64,000 bases of DNA from Liopterus haemorrhoidalis (GCA_963971575.1 OZ020611.1:58065381-58129380); one strand, 5' to 3'; counted from the first letter of the stretch, positions 20,973 to 32,880 are shown. Numbers and translations: made by a program. Notes: generated by a model from the sequence alone, not told the origin.

Positions 20973-21420
20973 TCTATATTAATAAAATTGGAGGCTATAT
21001 CTGTTTATTTTATTTTTTCCTGCCTCATATTTGGTTTCTACTCGTTTCAAATGATTATAAGACAATATCCGCAAAAAAATCAATTTTTATCTGTCTGTCT
21101 GTCCAAGATTCACACAAATACGGCTGGACATATTTTGACGTAATTTGGTATAATGACAAACTGAAACCAGGATTCGAACATAGGCTATAAGGCATTTCAA
21201 AATTTTTATTCTAAAGGTGTGTTTGGAGATTAAAACTGTTTATTAAAAACCTTAAAGAATCTCCCTTATTATTGACTTAACAGAAAAATATATACAGCAA
21301 AAAATGTTTATAATAGTATTAAGATAAATCTTTTTTGTTGAGTGTATTAGATGAATATTTGTGGAGTTATGGGGGGGACATCCTAAAACTAAAACCTTTT
21401 ATTACCATTTATATAACGGC
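20973..21420 (+). mobile_element. Helitron-like fragment, family H copy 1
   Basis: It begins TCTATATTAATAAAATTG after an A, then GGAGGCTATATCTG, CTGTCTGTCTGTCC and a GGATTCGAACATAGGC block. The same order recurs at 45537. Insect Helitron 5' ends often look like this. The 3' CTRR end was not found, so the limit is approximate. Confidence 0.5.
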
Positions 21421-21624
21421 ATCGGGGCCAAAAACAATATTCATATAATATACAAATAGTAACAAACAAAACAAATAGATAGTGAACAGAATAATTATAT
21501 AACTTACAAAGAAAGATATAACATAAAATAAAAAAAGAAAAAGAATATATAGTACTACTGGTCAAGCCTGTCCAAAGTACAGATTCAAGTATTAGCGAAG
21601 CACTAATTTCTTACACTAATGGTT

Positions 21625-22640
21625 GTTAAACAACACATCATTTTTCATACAATTTACAATCAACACATTTGTTTACAGCCAAAGTCTGCTGCACAGAGAA
21701 AAAAATCGTTTGCGCAGCATACCCCAACTGTGTGTTATTCTATTTTGCACAAACATGAGGCTAGCGCTACAAAATCTGTCCAAGCCATTTGTAATCCTGA
21801 AGGCGTTATTGTAACAATCTCTGAATCTATGTCTAATTGCTTTTGCTGCATTTATCCATAGGGGCGATGCATAAACACAGGCACAGTATGAGTTGAATAG
21901 GTAATTGTGCACACCTTTACTACATCTTGCAAATCGTCTATTCAGCATATTGGCGCGCACGCACAACATTCACGGCCTACTAATGTCTGCATTGTCCGAA
22001 AGATCGTCGCACACTATGTGACCTAGGTACGCCACGCACGACATACGCGGTACGATCTGTCCACACAACTTAAGGTTCGGTACACGGTACTTTTTGCACT
22101 TGGGTTGGAAAACAACATTTTGAGTCCGTGATCTGCGGTGAAGCACTCACAAATCTTCACTAGTTCCCTCAAGCCGGCCAAAGAGGGTGAGAGTAGTACC
22201 ATGTCATCAACATAGCATATGTGGTTGATAACACAGGAACACCATCACACATCCCGTTTTCATCTTATTCGACTGCATACTTTAGTCGTCCATATAAGTT
22301 GAATAGATAAGGTGATAAGAGACTACCTTGTCTCACTCCCAGATTTTGTTTAAAAGGAGCAGATCTTTTTGCACCCCAATATACACGTTTGACCTCTTCG
22401 TCGAACCATTCTCTTAGTATATTTACCAAGCGTTCCGGAACATTTTTCTTTCTTAAAATTTCAAGAAGTTTGCCCTATTCACTCGATCAAAAGCCTTGCT
22501 AAGATCTAGGAAGCAAGCATATACCGGCGTTTGACGTGCTATGGCAATGGTTGATATCAAGGTATAGATTGCCATTTCCGTACCGGGATTTTTTTGAATC
22601 CGAACTGATTATCTGCGCATGGAATCTATAGAATCTACAA
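21625..22640 (-). pseudogene. LINE reverse transcriptase fragment
   Basis: The minus strand gives, across several frames, a segment matching RT block 4 near 22490, GVRQGSLLSPYLFNLYGRLK, then CYVDDMVLLSPSLAGLREL (the YVDD catalytic core), and a C-terminal FARCSKGVHNYLFNSYC with SASLMFVQNRI. Motif order and spacing fit a non-LTR reverse transcriptase. Many stops and frameshifts show it is old. The endonuclease, 5' part and 3' tail are missing. The clade was not determined. Confidence 0.75.
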
Positions 22641-23224
22641 GTAGAAAGGTAACATTTTTCATAAAACTAATGCATTTTAATTAATTATATTTATTACAAT
22701 TTAATAAATAAAATAACACAAAATATAGAAGAAAAAATTAATTATGTTATTACATCAAAATTATATTACATATTTTGTACAATATGTTACCATCACAACT
22801 ACTAAAAAATTGATGTGAAGTGTGAATTTTCACACATTTCTGGGTTTTGCAAGTATTTAGTAACTGAACGATGATTATTTGGGATGCCAAAACAAATTTT
22901 ATGTCAAAATATTTTTTTATGAATTTTAATTCGAATGCCTAATACCATTATTTAAGTTTCTAAATATATGCAGTATTTTTTTTTATACAGCAAAGTTCAT
23001 TAAGATTTTGAAAATTGCACCTATGGCTTCCATTGGTTGCTTACATCATAAGTCCCGCCCTTTGATTTCGTCAAACATAGAATTAAATTATAATTTCAAC
23101 ACTTTCCACTGGTTATTAAATTTACGCTTTTAAAAATTAAATGCAACATTTACCAAATATAACTAGAATTTTAACAAAATAATTTAAACAAAATAAAAAC
23201 GCAAAAAAAAAACAAAAAATAAAA

Positions 23225-23315
23225 TCAACAGGATTCGAACCCTAGTTTGCAAGTTAACTTATATTATTAAGCGTACGACAAATCCAACCACGCCACGAGA
23301 GCTACTGATCTGGTA
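23225..23315 (-). other. tRNA-like segment (possible SINE head)
   Basis: The minus strand shows an A-box-like TGGCGTGGTTGG and a B box GGGTTCGAATCC about 50 bases apart. The T stem and acceptor pair poorly and no A-rich tail follows, so it is not a good tRNA gene. It is probably a SINE head or chance. Confidence 0.3.
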
Positions 23316-23704
23316 TGTTACACAACGTATTAAATAGTTAACATATTTTAGTTAAAAACACAAAAAATGCGTTATTTTCCGAAAACATAATCTGATCAAA
23401 AATTCCTGTTGTACTATTCCGGTTTACACCATCTGGGCTACAGGGTGTGGGACAAAATTTTTTTTGCACAATTTTGGCAAAAATCACATCGAAATAATTT
23501 ATTTTGCAAAAATAAAATTTTGATCGTTAATCCACGTACTAAGGGCTTTCATTTGATACCCTACTCAGAATTTAAAAAAAATATTTTTTTTTTCGATGAG
23601 CACATATTTGTTTATATTTTTAGAGGGATATGTTTTTTAGATGTTTTAGTATTTTTCCTATGTGCGGGTCAAAGAGTTGTATAAGCATGCCAAATTTCAA
23701 CTCT

Positions 23705-23705
23705 C

Positions 23706-23769
<64 letters not shown>
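23705..23769. repeat. (CAGA)n microsatellite, about 16 units
   Basis: An uninterrupted tetranucleotide run lies inside the family F end. Other family members have a CTGTCTGT-like seed here, so this is probably an expansion of it. Confidence 0.95.
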
Positions 23770-23916
23770 GACAAAATGACGGTATAAGGGTTTTTTGGTC
23801 ATACCTACAAAACCCTAAAAATCAAATTCCAGAACTGCTATAGTTAAGATTTGCAGAAATCTCCTGCTCTAGGAGCACGTTCGCGGCGATCATAAGGCAG
23901 GACTCACGATCTAGAT

Positions 23917-24438
23917 CAGTGGTTCTCAAACTTATTTGGCCTACCACCCCCTTTTCAGAAAAAAATTACTTAGCGCCCTCTGGAAATTTACATTCTTTAA
24001 ACAAACAAACAGAAAGATATATGTATCGATATTTCTACCTACGTTCTAAAATATAGTAAAGAAAGATGTTAAATGAAATGTTAAATGAAATTCAAAATTA
24101 TTTATTAAAATCATATTCTCATCTAATGATAAGGATGAACCTGGTGCGCTGCTATCAATTTATCAATTCTCGGCTCTATCTTCGTCAGCAGTATTCTTAA
24201 ATCACCGCGATTACCACGTTCCACTAAATATGACGAAGAAAATGCAATCAACAACTTTTGTATTATAGCCCATAACCCAAGATAAGCTGTAGGAATATGT
24301 TTTTGCTGCCAGAACTGTTGGTAGCCGTCTTTGAATTTAAATTTCAATTCGTAATTCATCATTTTAAATGCCCCCCAAATGCACTCGAGGCTACTATCGC
24401 CCCCCTGGATGGTTCCAGCGCCCCCCTGAGAATCATTG
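23917..24438 (-). mobile_element. hAT element, internally deleted, with transposase remnant
   Basis: A perfect 8-bp duplication ATCTAGAT (23909-23916, 24439-24446) flanks ends CAGTGGTTCTCAAACTTA and CAATGATTCTCAGGGGGG. Both ends are GCGCCC-rich. At 522 bp it is non-autonomous but still carries the 3' end of a transposase gene on the minus strand. It is inserted in family R copy 2. Confidence 0.9.
24123..24362 (-). pseudogene. hAT transposase C-terminus (ZBED5/KIAA1586-like lineage)
   Basis: The ORF of 79 codons ends AFSSSYLVERG-NRGDLR and LTKIEPRIDKLIAAHQ. In the hAT dimerisation region of this lineage the usual text is SSYLVE.GFSAV..LLTK.RN.L....RGDLR..LT...P.I..L...HQ. Here the stretch between SSYLVERG and RGDLR is gone, an in-frame deletion of about 20 codons. 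No catalytic core remains, so the protein would be inactive. Confidence 0.65.
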
Positions 24439-24935
24439 ATCTAGATGAATAACGCAAAATAAAGCGATTGGATATATACAGGTTGATGAACTTACCTAGT
24501 GGTTGAAATATCACGTGGCAAAGGACCCTTTGAGCTGCTGTAATCTTTGTCAAGCCACGATCGATTTAATAAGTCCACATTGTTTATTCGCGAAATATAC
24601 TAACACGCACGAATGTGAGTGCATGTGTAAAATGTATTCACGGCAATAAAAAATAAACGAATTGAAGTAGAACAAGGCTAATTCTACCTATGTTAAAAGA
24701 AGCACGATACTTAGAGCTCAGATGATGCGGTGACCGAAATGAGCGACTAAATACACTGTATAAAACGACTGTATATGTACAGTCGTTTCGTCGTTAACAG
24801 ACGTACAGTCGTGAACATGACCTAAACGGCGTTCGCGAACAGTCAGAACTGAGTACACAAATATTAACTAGACACAGTCGGTACGAGCGTTCTATTGTTA
24901 CTGATAAAAATATAGGGTTGGACCCCACTTAAATA

Positions 24936-25789
24936 TTAGGTCGTCAAGGATGAAATTTGTAGAAAAAAAGGCAAAGTTGATTGATAACTTACAAATATAA
25001 GGAATTATTTTATTCATCAAAGAATGCACCCATATTATCTATACACTTTTGCCATTTAAGCGACAGGTTGTTCAGGCTGATGGTATAAAACCCTGGCGGA
25101 CGAGGGTCAATAAATTCCTGGAAGGCCAGTTTTACAGCATTGTCGGAATTAAACTGTTTTCCTATTAAAAAGTTGTCCAAATTGCGGAAGAACTGGTAGC
25201 CAGTGGGAGCTAGGTCTGGTGATATAGGGTGATGTAGAAGTTCCAATTCCAATTCCTGTAGTTTTGCCACAGTCATTTGTGCAGTGTGTTATCTAGCGTT
25301 ATCATCCAATAAGATAGTAGTAGATCTGTTGACCAATCTAAGCTGTTTCTTTAAGTTTTTGCATCATTTCGTCCAGTTGGTTGCAGTATATTTCTGCTGT
25401 GATCGATGAGCCAGGCTTTTTTTTTGTTTGGTTTTTAAGTTACCTGTACGAAATTTGGCGAACCAATATGATATTGTCTGCTGCATAGTAACACTAGAGC
25501 CAAATTGGGTTAGTACTATGTTTCGTGCGATCTGCGATACCGTAGTTCCACGTAAGAACTCATACTTCATAATAGTGCGAATTGCCGACTGATCAATTTT
25601 CAACAAAATTAATTTTTTAAAAAAGTTTTTGATATATTTTAGAGAATACAATGATTTCTTTAAAAAGGCGAGATGTGTAACTTTCCAACAAAACAAAACA
25701 AAACGGTAAAATATTAAGCTAATGTCAAATAATAAGCTGTTAAAGTTGGCAATATTATTAACTACAAATTTTATCCTTGACGACCTGAT
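24936..25789 (-). mobile_element. mariner element, internally deleted (854 bp)
   Basis: TA flanks the element at 24934-24935 and 25790-25791. The ends read TTAGGTCGTCAAGGATGA and TCAGGTCGTCAAGGATAA. The transposase is on the minus strand and lacks its middle. The insertion truncates family R copy 2. Confidence 0.85.
25010..25610 (-). pseudogene. mariner transposase, N- and C-terminal pieces
   Basis: The N-terminal piece reads KIDQSAIRTIMKYEFLRGTT, then a helix-turn-helix ending SYWFAKFRTGN. After a break the C-terminal piece reads LELLHHPISPDLAPTGYQFF, then LSLKWQKCIDNMGAFFDE at the stop. SPDLAPTGYQFF corresponds to the third catalytic block (SPDL.P.DY..F) with Asp replaced by Gly. The first two catalytic regions are deleted. 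Confidence 0.75.
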
Positions 25790-27160
25790 ATTAATAATCC
25801 GACTAGCGCGAACAAAAATATATGCAAATAAAATCAAATTTTTGCACGTTTTCTTTCGAAGTTCTGGTCAAAAATTTTAGTCCCAAATTGTGATCTCGAA
25901 AACAGTACATCAGGATCTATTAATCGCACCAATTTCCAAACCTCTTGCTAAACTTCCTCTTAAAAACTACGTATTTCCTGGACTACATGCCTTGCAAGCA
26001 TGAGTAAATGAACAAACTTCTTTAAAAAACTGAACTTTAGTTTAATTTTCTTAATACCTACGAAACCCTTAAATGTAAATATACTTTACAGCAATTTCTT
26101 TGATGATAAAGTACACAATACTATCTGTCTATAGATATAGACTGGGGAATACTATAAATTTGCATCTTGCGATTCAGTATAAGTGGATTTTTAGTATAAC
26201 TGGTTCTATCATGTATTCAGTATATTCTCTGGTTTTGACATTTCCTCCAGAGTACCTATGACACCGGAATAAGATATTTAAATCATATACATATGGTTTA
26301 AATGTCCTCTAAACAAATCGACTCTCAGAAATTTCAATGCGTTTCAAATGCTCCCTTTGATACATACCTATTTAAATTTACATACGTATGTAAATTGATA
26401 TTAGAGTTGAGGTTATACGTTAGCCCCAAAGGACGTTCATTCTTTCACATAGAGAGAAGCGCTTCTTTTACGTTTCTGTCCGATTTTTTTCTTATTTCTT
26501 TTTAAAACCTTTTTATTCATCCCTTGAAATGTTAATCTCACATACAAAAAGTATACAAAAAATAATCATATTTCAAAAATACGATGTAATTTCAGCATGT
26601 ACTCTAAGACAAAACGGAATCTCTTATCTGGTTAGGGAGGTTCACTTGGGTAGCTGTACACAAAAGAAAAACATTAACATTAATTTAATTTATTATACCA
26701 TAAGATGTACACGTCTATCCTTAGCTATTTCAATGTCTAAATAGGCGGCAATTTGAAGTGATTAGTCAAATCTCAAATTTGGGATATTGAACTGAAGTTT
26801 CGTGGTTTATCCTTGCTCTTTTTGTAGCTGTGTGAAGGAATCTCTAGATACACTCCTGTAGTAGAATCGCAATGCGTTACAAACACAGGCCTTTTGTATT
26901 TGGACTGGATTCGACATGATGGTGTCATCCTGAGGTGCGTTCAGCAAAAGCTAATAATCTATACATTCTGCAACATTTACACAAGAAACGTTTAGTTTCT
27001 CTGCTCTGTGCTGCACGAAAATCGTTCGGTAAATATCGTGCAATGCAGTTTATGTTGCACAGTCGTCACAAGTTCAGATCGTGCGGCAATCTGTGCAATA
27101 GTGCTTTGCGCGGTAAAAATACAAGTTATTATTTCTACAAAACAATATGAGTGAAAACAA
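25790..27160. other. Intergenic DNA, no gene recognised
   Basis: A 22-bp perfect palindrome AATTTACATACGTATGTAAA.. lies at 26375-26396. 26930-27120 is slightly GC-richer, and its start GAGGTGCGTTCAG looks like a DNA-transposon end but has no partner. Nothing else was found. Confidence 0.5.
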
Positions 27161-27436
27161 TCAAGATATCAAGATATCAATGTTTATGCCTGCAGTATTT
27201 ACAAAATAAATAGTACAGACATGATGGAACATGTAAATACACCCAAAAATTTCTGTATACAAGCGGAAATGTACTTTAAATTGATTTGTAGTCATGTTTG
27301 GAACAGTACTGTCTGCATATTCAATCACTTTTTCCAAAATTATTTCTGGTTTGAAAAATTCTACTGAATTATCTTCTTCATCAAATAAGATTTCTTTTAT
27401 ATTACTTAAAAGCATCCCAAAACCTTCATGCGTCAT
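27161..27436 (-). pseudogene. Harbinger-like transposase fragment (tentative)
   Basis: From ATG at 27436 the peptide includes FGMLLSNIKEILFDEEDN, then KVIEYADSTVPNMTTNQF, then KVHFRLYTEIF. A (Y..)VP.....F..HFRL..E.F pattern opens one group of PIF/Harbinger transposases. It soon loses similarity and no nuclease motif follows. The LTR leader begins directly upstream, so an alternative is a retroelement ORF; I find Harbinger more likely. Confidence 0.4.
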
Positions 27437-27723
27437 TTTTATATTATCGTACAACAAGTAGCAGGTGTTGCCACCGACGCGAAGGCACAAGTGCCCCACG
27501 TTGCGAAGCCAAATATGTCTTCGCAGACGTGGGTACAAAAAGCCCCACGCTACGAGCGACAAAATGTTGCAGGAGGTACTACCGCAGGTGACGTCTCCCC
27601 AGGTGACTACCCTGAACACTGTACCCAGGCTAGCTCAGATGCTGGGTTCCGTGTATACAAATCTCGGCTTGAAGAGCCTGGTCGCACTAGTGCCTGAAAA
27701 TAAGATGGTGTTACCCCAAGAAT
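27437..27723 (-). other. Leader-like region next to the LTR
   Basis: GC-rich and non-repetitive. On the minus strand the LTR end is followed within a few bases by TTGGGGTAACACC, a possible primer-binding site beginning TGG. The plus-strand ORFs here have no known motif. Confidence 0.35.
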
Positions 27724-28639
27724 TGTTATAAATGAAAAGCAAAGTGTGAAGTTATATATTTATTTAACAAGAAAGTATGAAAACATAACAGTGTAAAACA
27801 TGAAATAACACTATAAAGATACATAGTTAGGTAAGGAGTATGACTAGGAGTTTGAGAAAGGACGGCGAGCGTCGTTGTGGTGTCCGTCGTGGATGTTGAA
27901 TCGAAGATGAGTTATTGGCGACAGCGCTAGAATGGTTAATGGTGGCAGCGTCGAGGTAAGTGGCGATGCGTGGGTTTTGGCGATAGCGCCGAAGCGAAGT
28001 TGGTAGTCCGTCATAGCCGTTGTACGTGAGGCTAAGCATAGCGCTCACGCACGGTTGATAGAAGCGATGGTAGTGCCGGAGGGCGGCAATGTGCGGCGGT
28101 AATGCCGTGAAAGACGTATCGTTGTAACGGGGCCGTAGCGCCGTTCAATATGAATAATGTCAGAGGCGGTGGCGCACCTTGCCGTATAGCGAGGTGGGTG
28201 AGGATTCCTTACCAAGTAGCGGGGCGAAGCGATGATTCTTGCCATATAGCGCGACGAAGCGTTGTGAGTGTATAAATTCTTTTTTCAGAGGCCTCTTGCC
28301 CTATAGCGAGAGTATTGAAGAGAACGGTGGCTTCGTAGGAACTGATGATGAATGATGTCTCGTAAACTAGTGACTGACGAACAGTAGCGACTGCAGAACA
28401 GTGGTTTGAAGCGCGTTTCTTATATACCTTTGATTTTGGAATGAGGGAATGAAATTAGTGGAATGGGTAGCTAGGCCACGCCCAGTTATGCAAAAATGAT
28501 CCTTATTAATGAAAAAGATTCTAAATATCAATTTTTGGCTGTTTTACGGGTTGAGATCGATGGATAATCTCTCGGTGGATCAAATGATAGGTGATAGATC
28601 GCGGTACGACCCCTAGAACGCGAGATATCAGCGGTAACA
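27724..28639 (-). mobile_element. Long terminal repeat of an LTR retrotransposon
   Basis: On the minus strand the 916-bp block starts TGTTACCGC and ends TTATAACA, the TG..CA form with a TGTTA/TAACA inverted pair. A TATATAAG box (about 28425) is followed some 30 bases later by CACTGTTCTGCAGTC, and AATAAA occurs near 27755, so U3, R and U5 run in a consistent order. The flanks show no 4-6 bp duplication, arguing against a solo LTR. About four copies of a GCTATA-N-GGCAAG motif lie in the transcribed part. The family is unknown. Confidence 0.6.
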
Positions 28640-29261
28640 CAGGAGACAGACTTCATGTAATCAAACACACATAATTTATTTGTTTACAAAAAAAAGGCTT
28701 GAATAACAAGAATAACTGCACAATCTGAACAAAGCGTTCGTCTTTGACTTTCTTACACAGTGTACACAGTGTACACAGTGGTCAAAAAACTTGCACGACA
28801 CAGAGTTAACACTGCACAGTTATGGCGAACGCATCTCTGGCTGGACGGTTGATGGGGTGGCCTGTTCGCGCGCGTACTGCGAAACCGGGATTTGAGTCCA
28901 GATCGCGGTGAGTACTCAAAGATTTCGTTCTGTATGAAGCCCACACAGACCGGATGTCAGTCTGTAACTGGTTAAAAATAGTTTATGACCCTTAGGAGAT
29001 GTGCTCTCAGCATAATACTCGAAGTATCATCGTTCTCTAGCCTCTCGTTGGTTGCAAACAATGTCAATACTGGTGCCCGGGGACTGTCGTCCCTTCAGAC
29101 CGATGTGGGATAACGTGAGTGAAACTACGGGAGTTTTACTCACAGAATCTCGTAACGGTAACCGATAACTGCTTCCCAGCCTTAGCCAAGATTGAAAAGT
29201 TTGTGGAATTATTTCGTGGAGAATTAAAAAAAAAAAAAAAAACGCATCTCAGGAAAAATAG
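28640..29261. other. GC-richer non-coding block, possibly LTR-derived
   Basis: A TACACAGTG motif is repeated about three times near 28757-28782. On the minus strand AATAAATTATG near 28675 could be a polyadenylation region of another LTR lying upstream of the first. No coding motif was found. Confidence 0.35.
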
Positions 29262-30388
29262 AAGCAATATGTATTCAACTAAAAAAAAATATTTTTTTTA
29301 TTATTTGAGGTATCGAATGACACCTGTTAATACGTGGGTAAACTAGAAAATTTTAATTTTGAAGAATCAATTTTTTTTATGGGATTTTCACTAAAAATAC
29401 CTATAAAAAAAGTTTTGTCCCCCACCTTAATTTCTAGAAGGATTGATATATGAAAAGAAATATGAAAAACTTTTAAATAATATCCATTGATAAGAACAAG
29501 AATATTTCAACAGGAATTTTCAGATTAGTTTTCCGAAAAATATAGAATTTTGCGTCGTTGAAAAAAATTATTATTAGTATTATTATTTTTTAATATACTG
29601 TGTGGTACAAAAGAAAGCTCTTAAGATGTGAATAAAGGAATGATTAACAGTTTTTTTAAAATTTCATTATTTTTACGATATTTACAAAAACATGTGCTAC
29701 AAAAACTCTTGTCCCACTCTTCCTAACCCAGAGGAGTTATCAAATATCTGAAAAATTTCTGAGCAATGTAAATCAATGTAAATCGAAATAGTACAACAGG
29801 AATTTTTCATCAAATTGTATTTTAGAAAGCTATTGCATTTTTTATGTTTTTAGACAAAATTAATTATTCTTTCAATTTATTGCTAAATTATGGCCAATTA
29901 ACTTCTGTTTTTTTTTTGTATTTATGACTAAGGTAGTATACATAGTCCTATGAAATAAAAAAAAAAAATAATAACAGCTGAGAACTGAACTACACTTTTT
30001 CCACGAGGTACACTACGTTATGCTTTACATTTTTAAATTGTTAATAGTGAAAAATACATATCTGATATTGAAAAAAAAAGTCATTTATCAATATATTTCT
30101 TATTAATTTAATGAAGACTTCGATACAAAGTAAATCGCTAGAAAAATCGGTGATATTTAACTTAATTTTTAGTGACGAAATTTTCGCAAATTATTTAAAT
30201 TTACCTCTTCGTACGCAAATTATCGAATAACAATGATAATCAAAAACCTGCAGATTTTGATGTGATTATAGAAAATATGTATATTGTACTAGACATCCGA
30301 CATATGTTGGTTTCTTACACTTATTAAATACTTACAAAACCCTGAAATGTGTGGAAATTTACACTTCACATCAATGTATTATTTATGT
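29262..30388 (+). repeat. Repeat family F, 5'-shortened copy
   Basis: It aligns to 47440-48612 from a common AT-rich start (ATTATTTGAGGTATCGAATG-like block) to the terminal ACTTCACATCAA block near 30365. Confidence 0.65.
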
Positions 30389-30389
30389 A

Positions 30390-30757
30390 ACAGTTGCAAC
30401 TGGTCAGGGAAGCACGCTGGCCAACCCATTGTTGTTATACCCACTTGATTTAAAAAGTCTGTTACGCAGTGGGCGACGTGTGGGCGCGCATTATCCGGCA
30501 TTAGGGTGAATTTTTATCCGATATATGGGGCAAAAGGTACAACATGATCTTGAAGAATATCTCTGGTGTACCTATCTGCAGTTAACGCTTGGCCATCAAT
30601 CACCACTAAGTCTGTGCGAGCTTCCAAACATATTCCACCCCACACCATAATTGAACCTCCACTAAAAGATACAGTAGTAGCAAAATTAAATGGTTTTGTT
30701 CTCCTTGGCGTCGATACAATCTTCGTTCATTGTTTAGTAGAGCATTCAAAGCTATCT
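30390..30757 (-). pseudogene. Tc1-like transposase fragment
   Basis: The minus strand reads VSFSGGSIMVWGGICLEART, then TADRYTRDILQDHVVPFAP, then MPDNARPHVAHCVTDFLNQV and GWPACFPDQ. These are the middle and late blocks of a Tc1-family DD34E transposase. PDNARPH carries the second catalytic Asp. WPACFPDQ is the decayed WPARSPDLNPIE site, and the fragment stops there. It has neither inverted repeats nor an N-terminus. Confidence 0.8.
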
Positions 30758-30759
30758 AG

Positions 30760-31685
30760 ATACAGGCTGCAAAAAAATAAAATTAAAAAAAAACATAATT
30801 TTCAATCTGTACCTTTAAATTTGCAGGTGTGTGTATTTAGAGGGGTTGGACTAAACATCTAAAACTCAGAGTAATGCAATGAATATGGTATCCGGGTAGC
30901 CGAAATATATTGCATTCGAAATGATCTCAGGTATTGGTCTTAAACAATATAGACCTAATGCCACCTGAAGGACCCACGCCATGAAGAGATACTTGAATCT
31001 TCACCTCCCAGAAAGAGTAATCATACAAGAGATCATTGACCTATAGAAGAATAAAAAGAAGAAATAGTACTCACTGTCAATAAAATCTAACATAACATTT
31101 CAATCTATCGAACAGACCATGATATAAATTTATATTTGGCAGTAACTCAAAACCTATCAACAGCAATTAATCTATAATTCGTACATACTTATGTTAAGTC
31201 CGCATTCCTATTGAATTAACTCTCAAAATTTTCCGAATATATAAAACTGTTTCAGACATGACGCATTTTAGAGAAGGATTTTCTTTAACTTCTAATCCGA
31301 AATCCAAAAATAACTTTATAAACAAAGCTTTTTATTAATAAATTATATATCGAACAACGCAAGCGTGATAAAATCATACATAGAAAGTTATTTATAAATA
31401 TTTTGTATAAGCAATGTGGCTAAGTCACTTCCACATTCTGTAACCAACTGAGTCTCGTGGTATTTCCAACAACAGACAACATAAATAGTTAATTTCGAAC
31501 TTGCAATTTTAAGTTAAATTCCTTTTAGTAATAAATAATAATGCATCTGAGCTAACCCATTATTTAATGCTGCATTAATATTTTGATATAGATATTGTAA
31601 ATATTTATCATATTATACCAACAGTGTTTATAAGATAAGTAGATTATTAGTAGGGGAGACCGAGTATAGATGTCACACTTTTCAC
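30760..31685. other. AT-rich intergenic DNA
   Basis: No coding motif or paired repeat ends. A GC-richer patch at 30880-31020 is unidentified. Confidence 0.5.
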
Positions 31686-31772
31686 ATTTAATTTACAGTG
31701 ACTGTATAAAGACAGTGTGGCCATATGAACTGTAGCCGCCATGTTTATTCCAGATTTGTATTGGGTTATCAC

Positions 31773-32880
31773 GGATTCTTTAATATCTCTTCGGGTCGAT
31801 GGGATATCGACTTAGTTTTTGCTTACAAAGATTACACATACATATTCCGAAAAACTTATTTCAGGATTTTGTCCTAATCAACCCCTAAAGGGGTGAATCT
31901 ACAAACGGGGTGAATTTAACATCCCGTCGTATTTCCTGTGTTTGTTGCGTTATAAGGTTTCTTTTTGGCACATAGGTGTCTTTTTATAATATCTCGAAAT
32001 GGTTTTGACAGTTTTTTAAAATTTCACCCCTAAAGGGTGAAAAGGGGTAATATGTGATTTCAAGGATTCTTTAATATCTCTTAGGACCAATAAGATATTG
32101 ACTTGCTTTTTGCTTACAAAAAATACCCATACAAAACCGAAAAACTAATTCCAGCATTTTGTCCTTATCAACCCCTAAAGGGGTGAATCTACAATTGGGG
32201 CGAATTATACATCCCGCCGTATTTCCTGTGATTGTTGAGATGTGACATTACTGTTTGGCACATAGGTGTATTTTTAAAATATTTCGAAATGGTTTTGACA
32301 GTTTTTTTAAATTTCACCCCTAAAGGGTGAAACGGGGTAATATGTGATTTCAAGGATTCTTTAATATCTCTTAGGACCAATAAGATATCGACTTGTTTTT
32401 TGCTTACAAAAATTACCCATACAAATACCGAAAAACTAATTTCAGGATTTTGTTCTTATCAACCCCTAAAGGGGTGAATCTACAATTGGGTTGAATTATA
32501 CATCCCGTCGTATTTCCTGTGATTGTTGAGATGTAACATTACTTTTTGGCACATAGGTGTATTTTTAAAATATTTCGAAATGACAGTTTTATAAATTTCA
32601 GCCCCAAAGGGGGAAAAAGGGTGACATGTAATTTCAAGGATTCCTTAATATCTCTTAGGACCAATAAGATACCGACTTGGTTTTTGCTTACAAAGATTAC
32701 TCATACAAATGCCGAAAAACTTATTTCAGGATTTTGCCTAATCAACCCCTGAAGGTGTGAATCTACAAACGGGGTGAATTATACATCCCGTCGTATTTCC
32801 TGTGTTTGTTGTGTTATACAATTTCTTTTTTGCACAAATGTGTCTTTTTAAAATATCTCGAAATAGTATTGAAAAACGCA
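31773..32880. repeat. Four tandem copies of a ~290-bp unit
   Basis: Units begin GGATTCTTTAATATCTCTT at 31773, 32063, 32353 and (with one change) 32638, so the period is about 290, 290 and 285 bp; the last copy is partial. Each contains CAACCCCTAAAGGGGTGAAT, itself partly palindromic, and a later CACCCCTAAAGGGTGAA. Confidence 0.9.

Larger units (their letters stand above)
22810..23835 (-). repeat. Repeat family F, inverted copy
   Basis: It opens with the complement of the family's terminal block (GTGAAGTGTGAATTTTCACA) and ends, after a CAGA microsatellite, with GGTCATACCTACAAAACCC. It shows both family ends and so is nearly full length, about 1 kb. A tRNA-like segment lies inside. Confidence 0.65.
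23863..24935 (+). repeat. Repeat family R, copy 2
   Basis: It matches 3335-5080 but lacks the LINE present there. It is interrupted by a hAT element (23917-24438) and ended at 24936 by a mariner. The final GGACCCCACTTAAATA matches CCCCCCACTTAAATA near 5076. Confidence 0.55.

Noticed and set aside
23225..23315. tRNA gene
   Set aside because: The A and B boxes are present but the acceptor and T stems do not pair. It was downgraded to a tRNA-like segment.
23705..23769. CRISPR-like regular repeat
   Set aside because: It is a plain CAGA microsatellite without spacers. The other arrays (31773, 43690) are also not CRISPR, and the DNA is eukaryotic.
27428..27731. Plus-strand ORFs of 88-89 codons beside the LTR
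   Set aside because: They overlap in two frames over a non-coding leader read on the other strand, and neither has a motif.
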